NCBI RefSeq assembly: GCF_004331385.1
Contig: NZ_SJON01000020.1
Coordinates: 1 to 64,000, forward strand
Reading direction: 5' to 3'
Length of the DNA stretch: 64,000 nucleotides
From: Enterobacter quasihormaechei
GTDB taxonomy: Bacteria > Pseudomonadota > Gammaproteobacteria > Enterobacterales > Enterobacteriaceae
Shown: positions 57,800 to 64,000 of the stretch, in pieces
How the letters are laid out: each line of letters starts with the position of its first letter
How positions within the stretch are numbered: the first letter of the stretch is position 1
The notes under the pieces: generated by a model
Databases searched by the model: none
Told to the model about the DNA's origin: nothing
What the model saw: only the letters and a program-made list of their open reading frames with translations
Made by a program: the position numbers and the translations under genes

Positions 57800-60220
57800 A
57801 TGTCCGGCTGGCCACGAATTTACTACAAATTACTTAATTTACCATTAAGCGTACTGGTAAAAAGTAAGTCTATCCCAGCAGAACCCGCGCTGGAATTAGG
57901 GCTCGATACGTCACGCCCTATTATGTACGTTTTGCCTTATAACTCTAAGGCAGACCTGCTTACGCTTCGCGCTCAATGTCTGGCGCACGATTTACCTGAC
58001 CCGCTTGAACCCCTGGAAGTCGACGGTACGCTGCTGCCGCGCTACGTGTTCATCCATGGCGGGCCGCGCGTGTTCACCTATTACACGCCGAAAGAAGAGT
58101 CCATTAAGCTGTTCCATGATTACCTCGATCTGCACCGCAGCAACCCCGATCTGGACGTACAGATGGTGCCGGTGTCGGTGATGTTTGGTCGTCGTCCGGG
58201 ACGCGAAAAAGGGGAAGAGAACCCGCCGCTGCGTATGCTTAACGGCATTCAGAAGTTCTTCGCCGTCTCCTGGCTGGGACGCGACAGCTTTGTCCGCTTC
58301 TCGCCTTCCGTTTCACTGCGCCGCATGGCGGATGAACACGGCACCGATAAGATCATTGCGCAAAAGCTGGCGCGCGTTGCGCGTATGCACTTTGCACGTC
58401 AGCGTCTGGCGGCCGTTGGGCCACGTCTCCCGGCGCGTCAGGATCTGTTCAACAAGCTGCTCGCTTCCAAAGCGATTGCCCGTGCCGTAGAAGACGAAGC
58501 GCGCAGCAAGAAAATTTCACACGAGAAAGCGCAGCAGAACGCGATCGCGCTGATGGAAGAGATCGCCGCGAACTTCTCCTACGAGATGATTCGTCTCTCA
58601 GACCGTATCCTCGGCTTCACGTGGAACCGCCTCTACCAGGGGATTAACGTCCACAACGCCGAGCGCGTGCGTCAGCTCGCGCACGACGGCCACGAGATTG
58701 TCTACGTGCCCTGCCACCGCAGCCACATGGACTACCTGCTGCTCTCTTACGTGCTCTATCACCAGGGGCTGGTGCCGCCACACATTGCCGCCGGTATCAA
58801 CCTGAACTTCTGGCCAGCAGGCCCGATTTTCCGCCGTCTGGGGGCGTTCTTCATTCGTCGTACCTTCAAGGGCAACAAGCTCTACTCCACCGTGTTCCGT
58901 GAATACCTTGGCGAACTGTTTAGCCGCGGCTATTCCGTTGAGTACTTCGTGGAGGGCGGGCGCTCCCGTACGGGCCGCCTGCTCGATCCGAAGACCGGCA
59001 CGCTGTCGATGACCATTCAGGCGATGCTGCGCGGCGGTACGCGTCCTATCACGCTGGTGCCTATCTACATCGGCTATGAACACGTGATGGAAGTGGGTAC
59101 CTATGCGAAAGAGCTGCGCGGTGCGACCAAAGAGAAAGAGAGTCTGCCGCAGATGCTGCGTGGGCTGAGCAAATTGCGCAACCTCGGTCAGGGCTACGTG
59201 AACTTTGGCGAGCCCCTGCCGCTGATGACGTATCTGAACCATCATGTTCCGGAGTGGCGCGAATCTATCGATCCTATCGAAGCGGTGCGTCCGGCCTGGC
59301 TGACGCCGACGGTCAACGGCATCGCATCCGAACTGATGGTACGCATCAATAATGCCGGTGCGGCGAATGCCATGAACCTGTGCTGTACCGCGCTTCTGGC
59401 TTCTCGCCAGCGTTCACTGACCCGCGAGCAGCTGACCGAGCAGATTGATTGCTACCTCGATATCATGCGTAACGTGCCGTACTCCGTGGATTCGACCGTA
59501 CCGTCTGCTACCGCCAGTGAGCTTATCGATCACGCGTTGCAGATGAACAAGTTCGAAGTGGAGAAAGATACCATCGGTGACATCATCATTCTGCCGCGCG
59601 AGCAGGCCGTGCTGATGACCTACTACCGTAACAACATCACGCATATGCTGATGTTGCCGTCGCTGATGGCCGCCATCATTACCCAGCACCGCCGCATTTC
59701 GCGTCAGGAGTTGCTGCGCCATATTCAGACCATCTATCCGATGCTGAAAGCGGAGCTGTTCCTGCGCTGGAGTGAAGATGAGCTGGCGGCAGAGCTCGAT
59801 AAAATGACCGCAGCAATGCATCGTCAGGGGCTGATTACCATCAGTGATGATGAACTGCATATCAATCCGTCACGTTCTCGTACCTTGCAGCTACTGGCAT
59901 CCGGCGCGCGTGAGACGTTGCAGCGCTACGCCATCACCTTCTGGTTGTTAAGTGCAAATCCGTCAATCAACCGCGGTACGCTGGAAAAAGAGAGCCGGAC
60001 GCTGGCTCAGCGCCTCTCCGTTCTGCACGGCATTAACGCTCCGGAATTCTTCGACAAAGCGGTATTCAGCTCCCTGGTGCTGACGCTGCGCGACGAAGGG
60101 TATATTAGCGATACGGGCGATGCCGAGCCGGAAGAGACGATAAAGGTTTACCAGATGCTGGCAGAACTGATTACCTCGGATGTGCGTCTGACGATTGAGA
60201 GTTCGACGCAGGGCGAATGA
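57800..60220 (+). CDS. plsB: PlsB glycerol-3-phosphate acyltransferase
   Basis: PlsB makes lysophosphatidic acid from glycerol-3-phosphate and acyl-CoA or acyl-ACP, the first step of phospholipid synthesis at the inner membrane. The 806-residue enzyme carries HRSHMDYLL (block I, H306 and D311), [23 protein letters not shown] and [12 protein letters not shown], the four acyltransferase blocks. The start [10 protein letters not shown] was chosen by match to E. coli PlsB; the frame is open 21 codons further upstream. A REP pair follows. Confidence 0.96.
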   Translation: MSGWPRIYYKLLNLPLSVLVKSKSIPAEPALELGLDTSRPIMYVLPYNSKADLLTLRAQCLAHDLPDPLEPLEVDGTLLPRYVFIHGGPRVFTYYTPKEESIKLFHDYLDLHRSNPDLDVQMVPVSVMFGRRPGREKGEENPPLRMLNGIQKFFAVSWLGRDSFVRFSPSVSLRRMADEHGTDKIIAQKLARVARMHFARQRLAAVGPRLPARQDLFNKLLASKAIARAVEDEARSKKISHEKAQQNAIALMEEIAANFSYEMIRLSDRILGFTWNRLYQGINVHNAERVRQLAHDGHEIVYVPCHRSHMDYLLLSYVLYHQGLVPPHIAAGINLNFWPAGPIFRRLGAFFIRRTFKGNKLYSTVFREYLGELFSRGYSVEYFVEGGRSRTGRLLDPKTGTLSMTIQAMLRGGTRPITLVPIYIGYEHVMEVGTYAKELRGATKEKESLPQMLRGLSKLRNLGQGYVNFGEPLPLMTYLNHHVPEWRESIDPIEAVRPAWLTPTVNGIASELMVRINNAGAANAMNLCCTALLASRQRSLTREQLTEQIDCYLDIMRNVPYSVDSTVPSATASELIDHALQMNKFEVEKDTIGDIIILPREQAVLMTYYRNNITHMLMLPSLMAAIITQHRRISRQELLRHIQTIYPMLKAELFLRWSEDELAAELDKMTAAMHRQGLITISDDELHINPSRSRTLQLLASGARETLQRYAITFWLLSANPSINRGTLEKESRTLAQRLSVLHGINAPEFFDKAVFSSLVLTLRDEGYISDTGDAEPEETIKVYQMLAELITSDVRLTIESSTQGE

Positions 60221-60227
60221 TGTTAAA

Positions 60228-60305
60228 GCCGGGTGGCGCTAACGCTTACCCGGCCTACATGTTCTGCTAAATCGTAGGCCGGGTAAGGCGAAGCCGCCAC
60301 CCGGC
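60228..60305. repeat. REP pair between plsB and ubiA
   Basis: GCCGGGTGGCGCTAACG...CCCGGCCTAC and GTAGGCCGGGTAAGGCG...CCACCCGGC form an inverted pair. GCTTTTTT follows on the plus side, so it may also terminate plsB. Confidence 0.88.
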
Positions 60306-60309
60306 TTTT

Positions 60310-61179
60310 TTATGACCAGTAACTCATCGCCAGCCCCATAAACAGCACCAGCCCGACGTAGTTGTTATTCAGAAACGCTTTAAAGCAGGCTTCACGCTCG
60401 CGCTTCACGATCAGCTTCTGCTGATACGCAAACAGCAGCCCCGCCACCAGCACGGACCAGTAAAACTCCCAGTTCAGCCCGTTCAGGCGACCAATCGCCA
60501 CCATCAGCGCCAGCACCGCCACCTGCAATATGCCGATGATCAGTTTGTCGTGACGGCCAAACAGGATCGCCGTCGATTTAACGCCGATCTTGAGATCGTC
60601 ATCGCGATCGACCATCGCGTACTGGGTGTCGTACGCAACGGCCCACAGAATATTTGCCAGGAACATCAGCCAGCAGCTGAGCGGAACAGACTCGCTGACC
60701 GCAGCAAATGCCATGGGGATCGACCAGCCAAATGCCGCACCCAATACCACCTGCGGCAGATGGGTGTATCGCTTCATAAACGGGTAGACCCAGGCCAACG
60801 CCAGAGCCGCAACGGACAGCAGAATAGTCATGGTGTTAAGCGTTAACACCAGCATGAAAGAGAGAAGCACCAGCACGACAAACAGGATGCGCGCCTCTTT
60901 CCCGGTCACCTGACCGCTCGGCAGAGGACGATTCGCGGTGCGCTTAACATGCCCATCAAATTTTCGGTCAGCATAGTCGTTTACCACGCAGCCCGCAGCG
61001 CGCATCAGCCAGACGCCCGCCACAAACACCGCCAGGATCCACAGCGGCGGTATGCCCGGCGTGGCAACCCACAGCGCCCATAAGGTCGGCCACAGCAGCA
61101 GCAGCGCGCCAATCGGTTTATCGGTACGCATTAAGCGGTGATAGGCCAGCAGCTTATTCTGCGTCAGACTCCACTCCAT
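60310..61179 (-). CDS. ubiA: UbiA 4-hydroxybenzoate octaprenyltransferase
   Basis: UbiA attaches the polyprenyl chain to 4-hydroxybenzoate in ubiquinone synthesis. The 289-residue membrane enzyme has about eight helices. Two Asp-rich motifs that bind Mg2+-pyrophosphate are seen: NDYADRKFD near 67-75 and [14 protein letters not shown] near 190. ubiC lies 12 bases upstream on the same strand. Confidence 0.96.
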   Translation of the reverse strand: MEWSLTQNKLLAYHRLMRTDKPIGALLLLWPTLWALWVATPGIPPLWILAVFVAGVWLMRAAGCVVNDYADRKFDGHVKRTANRPLPSGQVTGKEARILFVVLVLLSFMLVLTLNTMTILLSVAALALAWVYPFMKRYTHLPQVVLGAAFGWSIPMAFAAVSESVPLSCWLMFLANILWAVAYDTQYAMVDRDDDLKIGVKSTAILFGRHDKLIIGILQVAVLALMVAIGRLNGLNWEFYWSVLVAGLLFAYQQKLIVKREREACFKAFLNNNYVGLVLFMGLAMSYWS

Positions 61180-61191
61180 TTTCTCTCCCTC

Positions 61192-61689
61192 TTAGTACAA
61201 CGGCGATGCAGGCAAAAAGAGTTCCGTCAGTATTAACGGCTTGCCACTCAAACGAAGGCGGGAACGGCGCCCCCATAAATCGGCATCGCAACCAATTTCA
61301 ATAAAATCACGGGTTAGTTCAGACGAGGTGAACAGATATCGCCCAAGCGGCGTTTTGCCGAGGCGTTGCAGTGCCAGCTCCGGCCCGGAAAGTGTAGACT
61401 CGGGAACCACCGTTCGCCCGGCAAGCCACGGCTCGCCATCCGCACACAGTAAAATTTCACGCAGCCAGTAGCGTTCTTCTTGCGGCAGGAGCGGCAACTC
61501 GCTGGCAATCTCCTCAGGCGAGACAAATCCTTCCTGGATCATCGTCACCGTGACCGTTTTACCCTGTTGCTCAAAACGTTTTGTCATGGAATCTTCCAGC
61601 AGCAGCCAGTCAAGCTGCTCCGGGTCAAGCGCGGGTATTTGGTCGAAATAGCGTAGCGCACGCAGCTGCGTTAGCGCGGGGTGTGACAT
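61192..61689 (-). CDS. ubiC: UbiC chorismate pyruvate-lyase
   Basis: UbiC turns chorismate into 4-hydroxybenzoate and pyruvate, the first committed step of ubiquinone synthesis. The 165-residue protein shows the conserved [18 protein letters not shown] (about 28-45) and [11 protein letters not shown] and LGRYLF motifs. It is first of the ubiC-ubiA operon. Confidence 0.96.
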   Translation of the reverse strand: MSHPALTQLRALRYFDQIPALDPEQLDWLLLEDSMTKRFEQQGKTVTVTMIQEGFVSPEEIASELPLLPQEERYWLREILLCADGEPWLAGRTVVPESTLSGPELALQRLGKTPLGRYLFTSSELTRDFIEIGCDADLWGRRSRLRLSGKPLILTELFLPASPLY

Positions 61690-61804
61690 GCCAGACTCTC
61701 CGATACATAACGTAAAGGCATTGTATCGCAGATTGGCGAAATGAGGACGAGCAAACCAAATTTAGCGATCACTATCGCAACAATGATGCAACTAAGCCAA
61801 AAAA

Positions 61805-61826
61805 AGTGCGCCCGTTAAGGCGCACT
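61805..61826 (-). terminator. mal operon terminator after malM
   Basis: AGTGCGCC (61805-61812) pairs with GGCGCACT (61819-61826). On the minus strand TTTTTT follows directly. It ends the malK-lamB-malM transcript. Confidence 0.88.
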
Positions 61827-61861
61827 AAACTACTGACAAAATCAGCACTGTGGGGAGACGG

Positions 61862-62797
61862 TTACCCCTTGCCTTTTACACTGCTGATAAAGGTGGAACG
61901 GGCAGTGGTTGAACCTAAACGCTCGGCTTCATCAAGCAGCTTCAGCGCTTTGTCGACATCGCCGTTTTTGACCGCCTGCTTGATGGCGTTGTTAAAGTAC
62001 GTTTCAGTATCGTTAAGCACCGGCTCGGCTTTTTTCGTCGGAGCCGGGGCTGCGGCAGGCGCTGCGGTGTAGGTGGTTGCCGCTGCTGCGGTATTACCTA
62101 CGGTGACCGGGCCAGGACCTGAAGAGCCAAACAGCGGCCCTACCAGTACGCTGGAGCTGCTGTTGGTTTTTACCTTCAGCTTCAGCAAGCCATCGGTAGT
62201 ATGGCGCGCAATCGGATCGGGAATATCGGGAATGGCGTTGCCGACCCCTTTGGCATAGGCTTTTGCCGGATCGAGCAGAGTGGTGGTTTGCTGTAAATCT
62301 TTATCGGTGGTGAAGACCAGCACATAGAGCTTTTGCTGTCCGAGCGCGGGTGTCAGACGAATCACCCCTTCCAGGCGGTCCGCACTCATTACGCCCGGCT
62401 CCTGATAGGTGAAATAGCTGCTGGGAAAATAGGCAGACGGCGTCATGTTCTGATCGAGGATCAACACGTTCGGCGCAAAAACGCTGGTTTGTTTATTGAC
62501 TTCGCTGGATAAGGTCAGCGTTATCTCACCGATATTAGCCGGTACGCTATAGGCCGCAACCGGACCGCTAATACCAGCCACGTTGAGCTGTTGGCCACCA
62601 GTTGAAAGTTGGGTGCTCTGTGTTTTGGACTGATCCACCGGCGTCCAGGTTAATTGCTGTAGGGCGGCGGTCGGAATGGCAGGCGCAGCGCTGGTATTCT
62701 GCGGTACATAATTGACGTCAGCGAGCGTAACGCCAGGCACAGCGGCCAGCAGCCCCACTGAAAGGCACAGCGCGACGAGATTTTTCTTCATTTTCAT
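61862..62797 (-). CDS. malM: MalM maltose operon periplasmic protein
   Basis: MalM is a periplasmic protein of unknown biochemical role, encoded last in the malK-lamB-malM operon. The 311-residue precursor has a signal peptide (LVALCLSVGLLAAVPGVTLA, cleavage near 26). A beta-rich domain follows (about 27-220), then an Ala/Pro/Thr linker (AAAATTYTAAPAAAPAPT) and a helical C-terminal part. GAGGTG precedes the ATG chosen (MKMKKN); two other in-frame ATGs lie nearby. Confidence 0.92.
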   Translation of the reverse strand: MKMKKNLVALCLSVGLLAAVPGVTLADVNYVPQNTSAAPAIPTAALQQLTWTPVDQSKTQSTQLSTGGQQLNVAGISGPVAAYSVPANIGEITLTLSSEVNKQTSVFAPNVLILDQNMTPSAYFPSSYFTYQEPGVMSADRLEGVIRLTPALGQQKLYVLVFTTDKDLQQTTTLLDPAKAYAKGVGNAIPDIPDPIARHTTDGLLKLKVKTNSSSSVLVGPLFGSSGPGPVTVGNTAAAATTYTAAPAAAPAPTKKAEPVLNDTETYFNNAIKQAVKNGDVDKALKLLDEAERLGSTTARSTFISSVKGKG

Positions 62798-62861
62798 TGT
62801 TATCACCTCAGAAATCGTAAGCACTGCGGTGGCCAGGCAATAGCGCGCAGTACCTCAGGAA

Positions 62862-62883
62862 TTGAGGGGCTCTCGCCCCTCAA
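62862..62883 (-). terminator. hairpin between lamB and malM
   Basis: TTGAGGGGC (62862-62870) pairs with GCCCCTCAA (62875-62883) around a 4-base loop. It may protect the lamB mRNA and lower malM expression, as the REP at this place does in E. coli. Confidence 0.7.
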
Positions 62884-62908
62884 GTTACATTTTCAGATCA
62901 GGATGCGG

Positions 62909-64000
<1,092 letters not shown>

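Overview
The window is a gamma-proteobacterial chromosome of the family Enterobacteriaceae, most like the Enterobacter/Lelliottia/Leclercia group. The proteins resemble their Escherichia coli counterparts very closely, and the gene order follows the E. coli 91-93 min region (proP, crfC, phn, fdhF, gltP, acs, soxRS, ssb-uvrA, dnaB, lexA, plsB, ubiCA, malM-lamB). Several genes and elements absent from that part of E. coli K-12 are present: a NicO metal exporter, kdgT, a hok toxin locus, a cidAB-lysR cluster, a glutathione transferase, a TraF-like barrel and a cupin gene. Family and gene names come from recall of protein families; no database search was run.

Left edge (1-9.2 kb): a ribosomal RNA P1 promoter pointing out of the window, a NicO family transporter convergent with the osmoprotectant transporter proP, the ketodeoxygluconate permease kdgT behind a KdgR-like operator, and the rdcB-crfC pair (dynamin-like GTPase). 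After an apparently empty 590-base gap come yjdM and yjdN. From 9.2 to 20.0 kb lies a complete, uninterrupted phosphonate operon phnCDEFGHIJKLMNOP, with intact phnE and with REP pairs inside the operon at the D/E and K/L junctions.

Centre (20-36 kb): yjdP; the selenoprotein formate dehydrogenase fdhF with its in-frame UGA and a sigma-54 promoter; an unlisted 50-residue Hok toxin with a strongly folded leader; yjcO; gltP; the acetate scavenging operon acs-yjcH-actP; a CidA/CidB (LrgA/LrgB) pair with a divergent LysR regulator; yjcE; and the purine permease ghxP behind two PurR-like sites.

Right part (36-64 kb): a probable SraL/RyjA small RNA, soxR-soxS with the characteristic 19-bp-spaced promoter, pdeC, a 700-base gap with inverted repeats, yjcB, ssb and uvrA sharing a LexA box, yjbR, yjbQ, aphA, tyrB, alr, dnaB, qor, pspG (sigma-54), dusA, a TraF-like outer-membrane protein, a cupin protein, zur, yjbJ, the dinF-lexA SOS operon with twin LexA boxes, dgkA, plsB, ubiA, ubiC, malM and the 3' part of lamB, cut by the window edge.

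Functional themes are phosphorus scavenging (phn), acetate handling (gltP, acs, actP, possibly cid), stress responses (SoxRS, LexA regulon, PspG, Zur, ProP) and envelope lipid synthesis (plsB, dgkA, ubi). Nine REP (palindromic unit) elements sit between genes, mostly as inverted pairs. The most unusual parts are the hok locus, the cidAB-lysR cluster beside the acetate genes, the structured pdeC-yjcB gap, and the small ORF that runs into a REP at 45.6 kb.
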